Shown here: one piece after another, positions 17,664 through 26,851 of the stretch
Position numbering within the stretch: position 1 is the first letter of the stretch
How the letters are laid out: every line of letters starts with the position of its first letter
From: Haloactinospora alba
GTDB taxonomy: Bacteria; Actinomycetota; Actinomycetes; Streptosporangiales; Streptosporangiaceae
DNA: 64,000 bases
Direction of reading: 5' to 3'
Assembly: GCF_006717075.1 (NCBI RefSeq)
Contig: NZ_VFQC01000001.1
Location: forward strand, 1 to 64,000
Notes under the pieces: model-generated
The model's database searches: none
The model's input: only the letters and a program-made list of their open reading frames with translations
Told to the model about the DNA's origin: nothing
Translations under genes and position numbers: made by a program

Positions 17664-18566
17664 CTACCGGGAGGCGAGGGCGTGTTCCGGCTGCCGCGTC
17701 CCGTCGGCGGGCACCCGCGCCGCGTTCCCGGAACGGCCCGGGGAGCGGGCCAGCGTCACCACCCCGGTCGCACCCAGCAGGGTCGCCCCGCCGGCGACGG
17801 CCGCGTTCCACGGGTCGGTGGGAAGCCGCTCCCCGAGGAAGGCCACGCCCACGACGGTGGCGGCCAGCGGGTCGCTGAGCAGCAGGATGGCGTAGGCGAG
17901 CGCGAACCGGCCGCTGCGGTAGGCGTTCTGCACCAGCACCGCGCCGCACAGCCCCACCGCGACCGCGATCGCGGTCAGCGGGTGCACCAGCGCCACCGGG
18001 TTCTCCAGCACGGCCACCCCGACGAGGCGTGCCAGCGCGGAGGACACCCCGTAGGCGGCCCCGCCCGCCAGGGCGAGCGCCCCCGCCCGGACCGTGCCGC
18101 CGCCCCACCGCGCGACACCCAGGCACCCCAGCATCACCGCCGCGCACCCCACCGACAGGGCGACCGTCTCGCCGGGGGACAAGACGGGTGTTTCCGTGTC
18201 CTGGGGGAGGCTGCTCACCAGCCCCGCCAACGCGACCGTGACCGCGAACGACCCGGCGACCTGGGCGAGGGTGAGCCGCCTCCGGGTGAAGAACGCCGAC
18301 AGCAGCACCGCGAACGGCAGCCCGCTGATACTGATCGGCTGGATGACGACCAGCGGAGCCTGGGTCAGCGCCCAGATGTGGGCAGCGACCCCACTGGCGG
18401 TGAGCAGGGTTCCCGCCAGCCAGTGCGGGCTGCGGCAGAGGTGCCGCAACAGCCGCAGCTGGTTGATGCCGACGGCTGGAGCGCTGAGGACGGTCCGCTC
18501 CTGCAACGCCGCCCCGGCGGCCACCGCCAGAGCGCCCGCCACGGCGACGAGCACGACTCCTGTCAT
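17664..18566 (-). CDS. DMT-superfamily (EamA/NIPA-like) transporter
   Basis: 300 residues with nine to ten hydrophobic helices and short loops. The N-terminus starts MTGVVLVAVAGALAVAAGAA; conserved features include PLVVIQPISISGLPFAVLLS and the late LLLSDPLAATVVGVAFLGE that ends the second EamA repeat. This subgroup is close to NIPA-type magnesium carriers, but the substrate is not determined. It stands alone, convergent with htrA. Confidence 0.8.
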   Translation of the reverse strand: MTGVVLVAVAGALAVAAGAALQERTVLSAPAVGINQLRLLRHLCRSPHWLAGTLLTASGVAAHIWALTQAPLVVIQPISISGLPFAVLLSAFFTRRRLTLAQVAGSFAVTVALAGLVSSLPQDTETPVLSPGETVALSVGCAAVMLGCLGVARWGGGTVRAGALALAGGAAYGVSSALARLVGVAVLENPVALVHPLTAIAVAVGLCGAVLVQNAYRSGRFALAYAILLLSDPLAATVVGVAFLGERLPTDPWNAAVAGGATLLGATGVVTLARSPGRSGNAARVPADGTRQPEHALASR

Positions 18567-18844
18567 GGGCGGTTCGACTCCTTCCCGACGCTGCTGGTTG
18601 GCCGCCCAGGCCCTGTTCAGCGGACGCGTGTCCGTACTACGCGGCGCCCCGGCACCGTGCTGGCCGCGTTCCCGTCAGTGGACAGAGGATCCGCTCCGCC
18701 TCCCTCCCGGCCGCGCCGGCACGGCACCGGCCGCGCCGCCCGCGACGGACGATGCCCACCGAACAGGACCCAGGGCACACCACTGCCCCCGGCATGGTCG
18801 GACAGGGAGGGTGAAACACCGGTAAAGCTCTGCGGTGCGGAAGC

Positions 18845-20245
18845 TCACTCCCACAGGGTAGGAAGGTGGAAACCGATGACCGCGCCGCCGCCCTCCCGGT
18901 TCCGGGCGAACACGGTACCGCCGTGTTCGGCGGCGATGTCGGCGACCATGGACAGTCCCAACCCGGAGCCGGACATGCCCCGCGCCGCGGGGGAGCGGTA
19001 GAACCGCTCGAAGACGTGGCCGAGCTCCTCCTCGGCGATGCCGGGGCCGCGGTCGCGGACCTCCACCCGGCCGCCGGCTATGGCGACCTCGATGGGCTGG
19101 GAACCCTCGGTGTCGAACTTGGCGGCGTTCTCCACCGGGTTGGACAGGGCCCGCTCCAGGGAGCTGGGGCGTCCCCGCACCACGCTCCCGTCGGCGTCCA
19201 CGGTGACCTCCCGGCCGGTGCGCCGCTGCACCCGTTGGGCCACCCGCTGGGCCAGCTCCCGCAGCTCCACGTCCTGTTCCGGTTCGTCGCGCCGGTTCTC
19301 CGTGGCCAGCTCGACGAGCTCGTTGACCAGGTCGGTCAGTTCGCGCGCCTCCCCCTGCAGGTCGTCGATGAGGCGCTGGCGGGCCTGCGGGTCGAGCTGG
19401 TCGAACCGCTGCAGCACGCTGGCGTTCGTCCGGAGGCTGGTCAGCGGGGTGCGCAGCTCGTGGGAGGCGTTCTGCACCAGGCGCCGCTGCTCCTCCCGGG
19501 AACTGGCCAGCCGGGCCAGCATCGCGTTGAACGCCCGCCCGAGCCGGCGGACCTCGTTGCGCCCCGCCTCACCCAGTTCCGGGGTGACCTGGTCCACCCG
19601 GCCGGTGGAGGTGACGTACTCGGCGGTCTCGGTGAGCCGCACGAGCCGGCCGGTGGTGCCGCGGCCCACCAGCCACCCCGTCAGGGCGGCCCCGACCAGT
19701 ACCGCCAGACCCACCACCAGCGTCTGCAGCGCCAGCGAGTCCAGGATGCGCTCCGTCGGCGAGAGGCGCTGTCCGACCAGGACCGCACCGTTCCCGCCGC
19801 CGAGCGACACGGCGGCGATCCGGTAGTCCTCCTCGTTGGCGCTGTCGTTGCGGGTGGCCACCACACCGGGCTCCCGCTCGGCGGCGGTCTCCCGGTCCTC
19901 CTGGCGCACCGGCAGGATCTCCAACGCGTCCCCCTGCCGCACCGGAACGGCGACGCTCCCGTCGGGGCGCAGCACCTGGAAGGCGAACGTGTCCGAGTGC
20001 AGCACCTGCAGCGAGTCGGGACTGATGCTGTCCCGCCCCGCCTGCGGTTCGCTCAGGTCGGAGGAGAGGCTCTCCACGGTGGAGTCGAACTCGTCGCGCG
20101 CGTCGGTGCGGATCAGTGAGGCCGCCGTGTTGTAGGCCAGCGACCCCACCAGGGCGATGACGAGGGCGGCCACCAGCGCGAACGCCACCGCGAACCTGCT
20201 GCCGAGTTTCCACTGCCCCACCGGGGCCGGGCGCGGGACACGCAT
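18845..20245 (-). CDS. Two-component sensor histidine kinase, MprB-like
   Basis: About 466 residues. First helix at about 18-42 (FAVAFALVAALVIALVGSLA), an extracytoplasmic sensor loop, second helix (LVVGLAVLVGAALTGWLV), a HAMP linker (LTETAEYVTSTGRVDQV), the phosphoacceptor box NASHELRTPLTSLR and ATP-binding N, G1 and G2 boxes (NPVENAAKFDT, VRDRGPGIAEEEL, GLGLSMVADI). Its ATG overlaps the regulator stop (TGATG); a GTG three bases earlier is the alternative. It resembles the envelope-stress kinase MprB of mycobacteria, consistent with the HtrA gene nearby. Confidence 0.9.
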   Translation of the reverse strand: MRVPRPAPVGQWKLGSRFAVAFALVAALVIALVGSLAYNTAASLIRTDARDEFDSTVESLSSDLSEPQAGRDSISPDSLQVLHSDTFAFQVLRPDGSVAVPVRQGDALEILPVRQEDRETAAEREPGVVATRNDSANEEDYRIAAVSLGGGNGAVLVGQRLSPTERILDSLALQTLVVGLAVLVGAALTGWLVGRGTTGRLVRLTETAEYVTSTGRVDQVTPELGEAGRNEVRRLGRAFNAMLARLASSREEQRRLVQNASHELRTPLTSLRTNASVLQRFDQLDPQARQRLIDDLQGEARELTDLVNELVELATENRRDEPEQDVELRELAQRVAQRVQRRTGREVTVDADGSVVRGRPSSLERALSNPVENAAKFDTEGSQPIEVAIAGGRVEVRDRGPGIAEEELGHVFERFYRSPAARGMSGSGLGLSMVADIAAEHGGTVFARNREGGGAVIGFHLPTLWE

Positions 20246-20955
20246 CACTGGCCGTCCTGGGGCCGCAGGGTGTAGCCCACGCCGCGCACCGTCTGGATGA
20301 GCGGCGGCGCCTGCGGGTCGGACTCGAGCTTACGGCGGAGGTAGCTGATGTACACCGCGAGGTTCTTGGACTCGGGCCCGAAGTCGTAACCCCAGATGCG
20401 GTCGTAGATCGTGACGTGCTCCAGGACGATGCCGGCGTTGCGCACCAGCAGTTCCAGCAGGTCGAACTCCGTCTTGGAGAGGTCCACCTCGCGGCCTCCC
20501 CGCCACACGCGCCGCCCCGCGGGGTCGAGGTACAGATCCCCCACCTGCAGCGGGGGCTCGGGCCGCCCGTCCTCCAGCGTGGGGCTCGAACGGCGCAGCA
20601 GGGCACGCACCCGCGCCAGCAGCTCCTCCAGCTCGAAGGGCTTGGGCAGGTAGTCGTCCGCGCCGGCGTCCAGCCCGGCAACCCGGTCGGAGGTCTCCAC
20701 CCGCGCGGTGAGCATCAGGATCGGCGTGCGGTCGCCCTCGGCGCGCATCACCCGGCACACCCCCAACCCGTCCACGCTGGGCATCATCACGTCCAGAACG
20801 ACCAGGTCCAGCGGTTCGGCGTGCACCGCGGCCAGGGTCTGGGCCCCGTCGCTGGCGGTGCGGACCTCGTAGCCCTCCAGCTGGAGGGCCCGTTCCAGGG
20901 AGTCCCGGATAGCGCGGTCATCGTCGGCGATGAGGAGACGGCCGGCTGAACTCAT
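20245..20955 (-). CDS. OmpR/PhoB-type response regulator, MprA-like
   Basis: 236 residues from the ATG at 20955. The receiver domain has ADDDRAIRDSLERAL, phosphoacceptor DLVVLDVMMPSVDG and the switch Lys in DDYLPKPF. The winged-helix DNA-binding domain follows (VDLSKTEFDLLELLVRN, TIYDRIWGYDFG, VYISYLRRKLE, RGVGYTLR). The gene is coupled to the kinase (TGATG). No clear Shine-Dalgarno sequence precedes 20955; ATG at 20964 is possible, and leaderless translation cannot be excluded. Confidence 0.92.
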   Translation of the reverse strand: MSSAGRLLIADDDRAIRDSLERALQLEGYEVRTASDGAQTLAAVHAEPLDLVVLDVMMPSVDGLGVCRVMRAEGDRTPILMLTARVETSDRVAGLDAGADDYLPKPFELEELLARVRALLRRSSPTLEDGRPEPPLQVGDLYLDPAGRRVWRGGREVDLSKTEFDLLELLVRNAGIVLEHVTIYDRIWGYDFGPESKNLAVYISYLRRKLESDPQAPPLIQTVRGVGYTLRPQDGQ

Positions 20956-21245
20956 GGCAGCCATACTGACGCATTCGGGTAAGGGGCTGGTAAACGACAC
21001 GATGCCGCTGGCCGGTCGGGGCGCCGCGCGGAACACGCGGCCGGGTGCGGAACGCGCGGCCGGTGTGACCCACCATCGGGGGCGGGTCCCGTTCGACGGG
21101 CGCGTGCGCGTCGTCGTGGTGCCGCGCCGGCGGTGTCCGCGTGAGTCGGCGGAGGAGCCGCGGACAGCGCCCGTTGAACGGGACCCGGTGGGCTGAACCC
21201 GCTGCTGGCGGGTAGTACGGAACCGTTGACGGAAGGAGGTGCACC

Positions 21246-22151
21246 ATGGACAGCACTGCCCCGGACCGGTGGGTGGTCGTCGGCGTGGACGGGTCGGACT
21301 CCAGCCGCTACGCCCTGGAGTGGTCGGGAAACGAGGCCGCCCTGCGCGGGTTGGGGATACGCATCGTGAGCGCTGTCGGCAGGATCGAGGCGGACGGCCC
21401 CTTCGGCGACCTCGTCGGCGGCGGGGACGCGTCGGCGTGGTCGCGTTCGCGCGACGCCCGGGCGCTGGTGGACTACGCGCGGGAGTGGATACTGCGGATC
21501 TTCCCGGAACTGCACGTCGAGACCCGCATCGCCACCGAACGGCCCGCGAACGCCCTCCTCGCCGAGGCCTCCGCGGACGACGCCGCCGCTGTCGTCGTGG
21601 GGTCGCGCGGTCTGAGCGGGCTGGCCGCGGCGTTCATCGGTTCGGTCGGGGTGGAGCTGGCGGCGGACTCCCCGGTGCCGGTCGTGGTCATGCCGAAGAA
21701 GCACGAGAACGTCCAGGGGGTCAAGGGCCGCATCATCGTCGGCGCCGACGGGTCCGAACCCAGCCGCAGGGCCGTCGAGTTCGCGTTCACCCAGGCCTCC
21801 CAGCGCGGTACCGAGGTGGTGGCGGTCTGCGCGTGGCAGCCGATGGCGGCGTTCGCGTCCTCGGTGGGGCCGGTGCCGCCGGACGCGTTCGACGACGACG
21901 CGGTGGCCGAGTCGGCGCGCAGGACGGCCGAGCAGGAGGTGTCCGGGATGCGGGAGCGCCACCCCGACGTGGAGGTGGACATCCGGGCGGTGCGCGCCCA
22001 CCCGGTCGTGGCGCTGCTGGAGGTGGGTACGCCCGCCGACCTGATCGTGATCGGCTCGCGCGGCCGCGGCGGTTTCGCGGGTCTGCTGCTGGGGTCGATC
22101 AGCCAGTCGGTGCTGCACGGCGCGAAGGGGCCGGTCGCCATCGTGCACTGA
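21246..22151 (+). CDS. Universal stress protein with two UspA domains
   Basis: 301 residues, tandem UspA. Domain 1 (about 8-150) starts VVVGVDGSDSSRYALEW and ends GSRGLSGLAAAFIGSVG; domain 2 (about 160-300) starts IIVGADGSEPSRRAVEF and ends GSRGRGGFAGLLLGSISQSV. Both keep the ATP-binding GSxGxxG...GS pattern, so the protein probably binds ATP. The start ATG at 21246 follows GGAAGGAGG. It is divergent from the regulator gene with 290 bases between them. Confidence 0.93.
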   Translation: MDSTAPDRWVVVGVDGSDSSRYALEWSGNEAALRGLGIRIVSAVGRIEADGPFGDLVGGGDASAWSRSRDARALVDYAREWILRIFPELHVETRIATERPANALLAEASADDAAAVVVGSRGLSGLAAAFIGSVGVELAADSPVPVVVMPKKHENVQGVKGRIIVGADGSEPSRRAVEFAFTQASQRGTEVVAVCAWQPMAAFASSVGPVPPDAFDDDAVAESARRTAEQEVSGMRERHPDVEVDIRAVRAHPVVALLEVGTPADLIVIGSRGRGGFAGLLLGSISQSVLHGAKGPVAIVH

Positions 22152-22191
22152 CCCGCCGCTTGACGCCGGGACGGTGGCGCGATTCACTCGG

Positions 22192-22207
22192 TACCGACTG
22201 GTTGGTA
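22192..22207. promoter_or_regulatory. TetR-type dyad upstream of the quinone oxidoreductase gene
   Basis: TACCGACTGGTTGGTA is an imperfect palindrome (TACC-N-AC-NN-GT-N-GGTA) ending 21 bases before the GTG start at 22229. It looks like the operators of TetR regulators of acyl-CoA and alcohol/ketone metabolism. The regulator is not adjacent. Confidence 0.5.
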
Positions 22208-22228
22208 TCCAATGAGCGGAGGCGGACA

Positions 22229-23242
22229 GTGCAAGCATTGCGGGTACACGAGCCCGGGGAGCCGCGCGACGTGCTGCGACCCGAGGAGATCCACCCTCCC
22301 CGGCCCGGGAAGGGTGAGGTGCTGGTCCGGGTCCGCGCCGCCCCCGTGAACTTCCCGGACGCCCTCCTCTGCCGCGAGATGTACCAGGTGAAACCGCCCA
22401 TGCCGTTCACCCCCGGTGTGGAGCTCTGCGGCGACGTGGTCGAACCGGGAGAGGGCGTCACCGGCCTCGCCGAGGGCGACCGGGTGATCGGCGGGGCCGA
22501 GCTCCCCGCCGGCGCGTTCGCCGAGTACGCCCTCATGTCCGCCGACAGCGCCTACCCCGCCCCGGCCTCCCTCGGCGACGACGCGGCCGCGGCGATGTTC
22601 ATCGCCTACCAGACCGGCTGGTTCGCGTTGCACCGCCGTGCCGGGCTGCGCGAGGGCGAGACCGTGCTGGTGCACGCCGCCGCCGGCGGTGTCGGCAGCG
22701 CCGCCATCCAGCTCGCCAAGGCCGCCGGGGCGCGGGTGATCGCCGTCGCCGGCGGCGCCGAGAAGGCCCGCACCGCCAGCGAGCTCGGCGCGGACATCGT
22801 CGTCGACCGCAGGAGCGACGACTTCGTCCCCGTGGTGAAGGACGCCACCGACCAGCGCGGCGCCGACGTCGTCTTCGACCCGGTCGGCGGGGACGCGTTC
22901 GCCCGCTCCACCAAGTGCGTCGCCTTCGAGGGCCGCATCGTGATCATCGGGTTCGCCAGCGGAACCATCCCCACTCCGGGCCTCAACCACGCGCTGATCA
23001 AGAACTACAGTCTGCTGGGGCTGCACTGGGGGCTGTACCGGCAGCGCGCCCCGGAACTCGTCACCGAGGCGCACCACCACCTCACCGACCTCGCCGACAG
23101 GGGGCTCATCTCCCCGCTGGTGAGCGAACGCGTCGACGCCGGATCCCTCCCCGACGCGGTGCAGCGCGTCGCCGAGGGGTCCACGACCGGACGGCTCGTC
23201 TTCCGTCCCCAGACCGGAACAGGAGAACCCCCCCATGCCTGA
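22229..23242 (+). CDS. NADPH:quinone oxidoreductase family protein (zinc-free MDR)
   Basis: 337 residues from a GTG at 22229 (GGAGG upstream) reading MQALRVHEPGEP. Medium-chain dehydrogenase/reductase fold without zinc ligands: N-terminal GroES-like part (APVNFPDALLCREMYQ, PFTPGVELCGDVVE) and NADPH-binding Rossmann part with VLVHAAAGGVGSAAIQLAKA (about residues 145-165) and VFDPVGGDAF. It overlaps the SDR gene by 8 bases, so the two are co-translated and may act on the same substrate series. The substrate is not evident from sequence. Confidence 0.88.
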   Translation: MQALRVHEPGEPRDVLRPEEIHPPRPGKGEVLVRVRAAPVNFPDALLCREMYQVKPPMPFTPGVELCGDVVEPGEGVTGLAEGDRVIGGAELPAGAFAEYALMSADSAYPAPASLGDDAAAAMFIAYQTGWFALHRRAGLREGETVLVHAAAGGVGSAAIQLAKAAGARVIAVAGGAEKARTASELGADIVVDRRSDDFVPVVKDATDQRGADVVFDPVGGDAFARSTKCVAFEGRIVIIGFASGTIPTPGLNHALIKNYSLLGLHWGLYRQRAPELVTEAHHHLTDLADRGLISPLVSERVDAGSLPDAVQRVAEGSTTGRLVFRPQTGTGEPPHA

Positions 23243-24047
23243 CGCGTTCACCGCGGACGGCGCGACCGTCGTCGTCACCGGCGGCGCCAGCGGCATCGGC
23301 TACGCCCTGGCCCAGCGTTTCCTGCGCGAGGGCGCCGCGCGTGTCCTGGTGGCCGACCGCGACCCGGACCGCACCCGCAACGCCGCGATCGAACTGGGGG
23401 AGCGGGCCCACCCGGTCACGCTCGACGTGACCGACGAGGACGCCGTCGCGAGCGCGGTCGCCAGCATCGAGGAGGAGCACGCGCCGATCGACCTGTGGTG
23501 CTCCAACGCGGGGGTCGCCGCGGGGGACGGGCTCGGCGGCGACGCCGACTGGGAGGCCTCCTGGCGGGTGCACGTGCTCGCGCACGTCCACGTCGCCCGC
23601 GCGCTGCTTCCCCGCATGGCCGAGCGCGGCCGCGGGCACCTGCTCGTCACCGCCTCCGCCGCCGGCCTGCTGACGCAGCTGGACAGCGCGCCCTACTCGG
23701 TGACGAAACACGGAGCCGTCGCGCTGGCCGAGTGGTTGGCGATCCGCTACGGCGACGCGGGGGTGGGCGTCTCCTGCCTCTGCCCCCAGGGGGTGCACAC
23801 CCCCATGACGGCCGGGGACGGCGCGGACTCGGCCACCCGGTTGGGCGGGGCCTACCTGGAGCCGCACGAGGTCGCCGACACCGCGGTCTCGGCCCTGCGG
23901 GAGGGACGGTTCCTGGTGCTGCCGCACCCCGAGGCGGCCGAGTACGAACTGCACCGCAGCCAGGACCGGGACCGGTGGATCGCGGGCATGCGGCGCGCCT
24001 GGGCCAAACTCCGCGGCGCGGCGCAGGGCGGTACGCGTTCCCGCTGA
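23235..24047 (+). CDS. Short-chain dehydrogenase/reductase
   Basis: 270 residues of the classical SDR family. The cofactor motif TGGASGIG is at about residues 15-22 and CSNAGVAAG further on; catalytic Ser is in VTASAAGLL and the YxxxK pair in YSVTKHG. The aspartate after strand 2 (VADRDPDR) suggests NAD(H) preference. It overlaps the quinone oxidoreductase gene upstream. Probable role: oxidation or reduction of an alcohol/ketone in the same pathway. Confidence 0.9.
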   Translation: MPDAFTADGATVVVTGGASGIGYALAQRFLREGAARVLVADRDPDRTRNAAIELGERAHPVTLDVTDEDAVASAVASIEEEHAPIDLWCSNAGVAAGDGLGGDADWEASWRVHVLAHVHVARALLPRMAERGRGHLLVTASAAGLLTQLDSAPYSVTKHGAVALAEWLAIRYGDAGVGVSCLCPQGVHTPMTAGDGADSATRLGGAYLEPHEVADTAVSALREGRFLVLPHPEAAEYELHRSQDRDRWIAGMRRAWAKLRGAAQGGTRSR

Positions 24048-24303
24048 TTCCGCGGTCGCCCACGCGACGCACGCAGCGTGGAGGTGTTTTCCGCCGGTTC
24101 CGGTGCGAGTGGCGCGTTTCGCCGGTCACGGGCTCGGATGCGCATTCCGTGAATAACATATTTTGTGGAATTTCCTGAAAATTCGGTTCCTTTTCTTACT
24201 GTTCGGTGGCCCCGCCTGTCGCGAAAAGCCTGCGGGATTCGCGGTTGGATAATGGAATGGTCGGGGAGGGGTTTCCACGGAACACGGAACCGGAAGGAAG
24301 AGC

Positions 24304-24852
24304 ATGCGGATCTCGGGCAGGGTGCTCGCGCTCGGCGGGTGCGTGGTGCTGGCGGTGGCGGGCTGCGACGGCGACGGCGGTGACGGTGGCTACGGCGCCC
24401 CGGAGACAACGGGGGAGGAGACCACGGCCTCCCCCGAGACCGACGGGTCCACGCTGAACGCCACCGAGGACAGCGACGCGGGGGAGGCGGTGGTCGACGC
24501 CGAGGGCTACACCCTCTACCTGTTCACGGCCGACTCCAACGACCCGCCGGCGTCGAACTGCACGGACGCGTGCGCCGAACAGTGGCCGCCCGTCACCGTC
24601 GACGGGAAGGTGACCGCCGACGGCATCGGAAACGACCGCACCGGAACCGTCGAGCGGGGGGAGGGGGAGGAACAGGTCACTCTCGACGGTTGGCCGCTCT
24701 ACCGCTACGCCGGTGACGTCTCCCCTGGTGACGCCCATGGTCAGGGAGTCAACGACTCGTGGTTCGTGATTACCCCAGAGGGAGAGAAATCTGACTATTC
24801 GGGCCCCGAGTCGCCGTCCACCCCCGAGGACGGTGGGGGCGGCGGGTACTGA
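24304..24852 (+). CDS. Lipoprotein with secreted-repeat (COG4315-type) domain
   Basis: 182 residues. Signal peptide MRISGRVLALGGCVVLAVAG with a lipobox ending in Cys21 (AVAGC), a Gly/Thr/Glu linker, then the domain with YTLYLFTADSNDPPASNC, CTDACAEQWPPV and GWPLYRYAGDVSPGD. The Y-x-[YFW] motifs and the two-Cys segment are those of the secreted repeat family with no firmly known function. It would be anchored on the outer face of the membrane. Upstream (24130-24200) is an AT-rich patch with GAATTT/AAATTC dyads that may be its promoter. Confidence 0.85.
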   Translation: MRISGRVLALGGCVVLAVAGCDGDGGDGGYGAPETTGEETTASPETDGSTLNATEDSDAGEAVVDAEGYTLYLFTADSNDPPASNCTDACAEQWPPVTVDGKVTADGIGNDRTGTVERGEGEEQVTLDGWPLYRYAGDVSPGDAHGQGVNDSWFVITPEGEKSDYSGPESPSTPEDGGGGGY

Positions 24853-24928
24853 CACTCCCCGCCCGGGCGGGCCACACCGCCGCTCACGGCCGGAATGCTT
24901 CCGAACACGGCGGTGATGCCGGTGTTTC

Positions 24929-24943
24929 TAGACCTTTGGTCTA
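24929..24943. promoter_or_regulatory. TAGACC-TTT-GGTCTA operator upstream of pckG
   Basis: Perfect 6-bp dyad with 3-base centre, 69 bases upstream of the pckG start. The half-site GGTCTA is of the GntR-family kind. It is not the DasR site, in which the half-sites are in the opposite order. It probably sets carbon-source control of gluconeogenesis. Confidence 0.55.
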
Positions 24944-25011
24944 AACCAATTAGCCGGACAGCGGTTTCGTACTCCATGATGCGAGAACTCGATTACCTAC
25001 GAGGAGCCGCT

Positions 25012-26826
25012 GTGACTGATCTGGTAGCTGATACCGACGTGGCGCCCACTCGCCACCAGGGACTGATCGAATGGGTACGCGAGATCGCTGCCCTGACCCA
25101 ACCGGACGACGTCGTCTGGTGCGACGGTTCCCAGGACGAGTGGGAGCGCCTGACCGGTCTGCTGGAAGAGCAGGGATCGTTCATCCGCCTCAACCCCGAG
25201 CTGCGGCCGAACAGCTTCCTCTGCCGTTCCGACCCCAGCGACGTCGCCCGGGTCGAGGACCGCACGTTCATCTGCTCCGAGCGCAAGCAGGACGCCGGCC
25301 CCACCAACAACTGGGCCGAGCCCAACGAGATGCGCACCACGCTCAACGGCCTCTTCGACGGCTGCATGCGCAGCCGCACCATGTACGTGGTCCCGTTCTG
25401 CATGGGCCCCCTGGGCGGCAACATCTCCCAGCTCGGCGTGGAGATCACCGACTCCGCCTACGTCGCCGTGTCCATGCGGATCATGGCCCGGATGGGCGAA
25501 CCGGCCCTGCGCGAGATCGAGAGGAACGGCACCTTCGTCAAGGCCGTGCACTCGGTCGGCGCGCCGCTGGAGCCGGGCCAGCAGGACGTCGCCTGGCCGT
25601 GCAACAGCACCAAGTACATCACGCACTTCCCCGAGACCCGCGAGATCTGGTCGTTCGGTTCCGGCTACGGCGGTAACGCCCTGCTGGGCAAGAAGTGCTA
25701 CGCCCTGCGCATCGCCTCGGTCATGGCGCGCGACGAGGGCTGGCTCGCCGAGCACATGCTCGTCCTGAAGGTCACCCCGCCCAAGGGAAGCCCCCGCTAC
25801 ATCGCGGCGGCGTTCCCCAGCGCCTGCGGCAAGACCAACCTGGCCATGCTGAACCCCACCATCCCCGGGTGGAAGGTGGAGACGGTCGGCGACGACATCG
25901 CCTGGATGCGCTACGGCGAGGACGGCCGGCTGCGCGCGATCAACCCCGAGGCCGGGTTCTTCGGCGTCGCCCCCGGCACCGGTGAGGACACCAACGCCAA
26001 CGCCGTCAACACGCTGTGGGGCAACAGCATCTTCACGAACGTCGCGCTGACCGACGAGGGCGACGTGTGGTGGGAGGGCCTCACCAAACAGCCGCCCGAG
26101 CACCTCGTCGACTGGAAGGGGCGCGACTGGACCCCGGACTCCCCGGAGCCGGCCGCCCACCCCAACGCGCGCTTCACCACGCCGGCCGGGCAGGCGCCCA
26201 CCATCGCCGACGAGTGGGAGGACCCCGCCGGGGTGCCCATCGACGCCATCCTGTTCGGCGGGCGGCGCGCCTCCACCGTGCCGCTGGTCACCGAGTCCTT
26301 CACCTGGCAGCACGGCGTCTACCTCGGCGCCAACGTCGCCTCCGAGAAGACCGCCGCCGCCGAGGGCAACGTCGGTGAGCTGCGCCGCGACCCCTTCGCG
26401 ATGCTGCCGTTCTGCGGCTACAACATGGGGGACTACTTCGGCCACTGGCTCCGCGTCGGCAAGGCCACCGAGGCGGAGAAGCTCCCCCGCATCTTCTACG
26501 TCAACTGGTTCCGCAAGGACGGTGACGGCCGCATCGTGTGGCCCGGCTTCGCCGAGAACAGCCGCGTCATCAAGTGGATCGTGCAGCGGCTGGACGGGGA
26601 GGCCAACGCCGCCCGGACGCCGATCGGCAACGTGCCCGACCCCCAGGACATCGACACCAGCGGGCTGGACACCACCAGGGAGGACATGGACTTCGTCCTG
26701 TCCGTGGACCGCGACGCCTGGCGGGAGGAAGCCGACCTGGTGCCGGAGTTCTTCCGCACCTTCGGCGAGCACCTCCCCGACGAGCTCTGGGACGAGTACC
26801 ACGCCCTGCGGGAACGGCTCGGCTAG
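25012..26826 (+). CDS. pckG: Phosphoenolpyruvate carboxykinase (GTP)
   Basis: 604 residues from a GTG at 25012 behind GAGGAG ([16 protein letters not shown]). Converts oxaloacetate and GTP to PEP and CO2, the entry step of gluconeogenesis. Diagnostic motifs: [12 protein letters not shown], the P-loop [13 protein letters not shown] (about residues 268-280) with the mobile-loop Cys of the GTP class, [10 protein letters not shown] metal site, [16 protein letters not shown] and the guanine-binding NWFRKD region. The length is typical. It stands alone behind a GntR-type operator. Confidence 0.97.
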   Translation: MTDLVADTDVAPTRHQGLIEWVREIAALTQPDDVVWCDGSQDEWERLTGLLEEQGSFIRLNPELRPNSFLCRSDPSDVARVEDRTFICSERKQDAGPTNNWAEPNEMRTTLNGLFDGCMRSRTMYVVPFCMGPLGGNISQLGVEITDSAYVAVSMRIMARMGEPALREIERNGTFVKAVHSVGAPLEPGQQDVAWPCNSTKYITHFPETREIWSFGSGYGGNALLGKKCYALRIASVMARDEGWLAEHMLVLKVTPPKGSPRYIAAAFPSACGKTNLAMLNPTIPGWKVETVGDDIAWMRYGEDGRLRAINPEAGFFGVAPGTGEDTNANAVNTLWGNSIFTNVALTDEGDVWWEGLTKQPPEHLVDWKGRDWTPDSPEPAAHPNARFTTPAGQAPTIADEWEDPAGVPIDAILFGGRRASTVPLVTESFTWQHGVYLGANVASEKTAAAEGNVGELRRDPFAMLPFCGYNMGDYFGHWLRVGKATEAEKLPRIFYVNWFRKDGDGRIVWPGFAENSRVIKWIVQRLDGEANAARTPIGNVPDPQDIDTSGLDTTREDMDFVLSVDRDAWREEADLVPEFFRTFGEHLPDELWDEYHALRERLG

Positions 26827-26851
26827 CGCCCGTCGGACAGGCCCTCAGGGC

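Noticed and set aside
24929..24943. Possible DasR site upstream of pckG
   Set aside because: DasR sites have the order TGGTCT-AGACCA; here the half-sites are in the opposite order with a 3-base gap.
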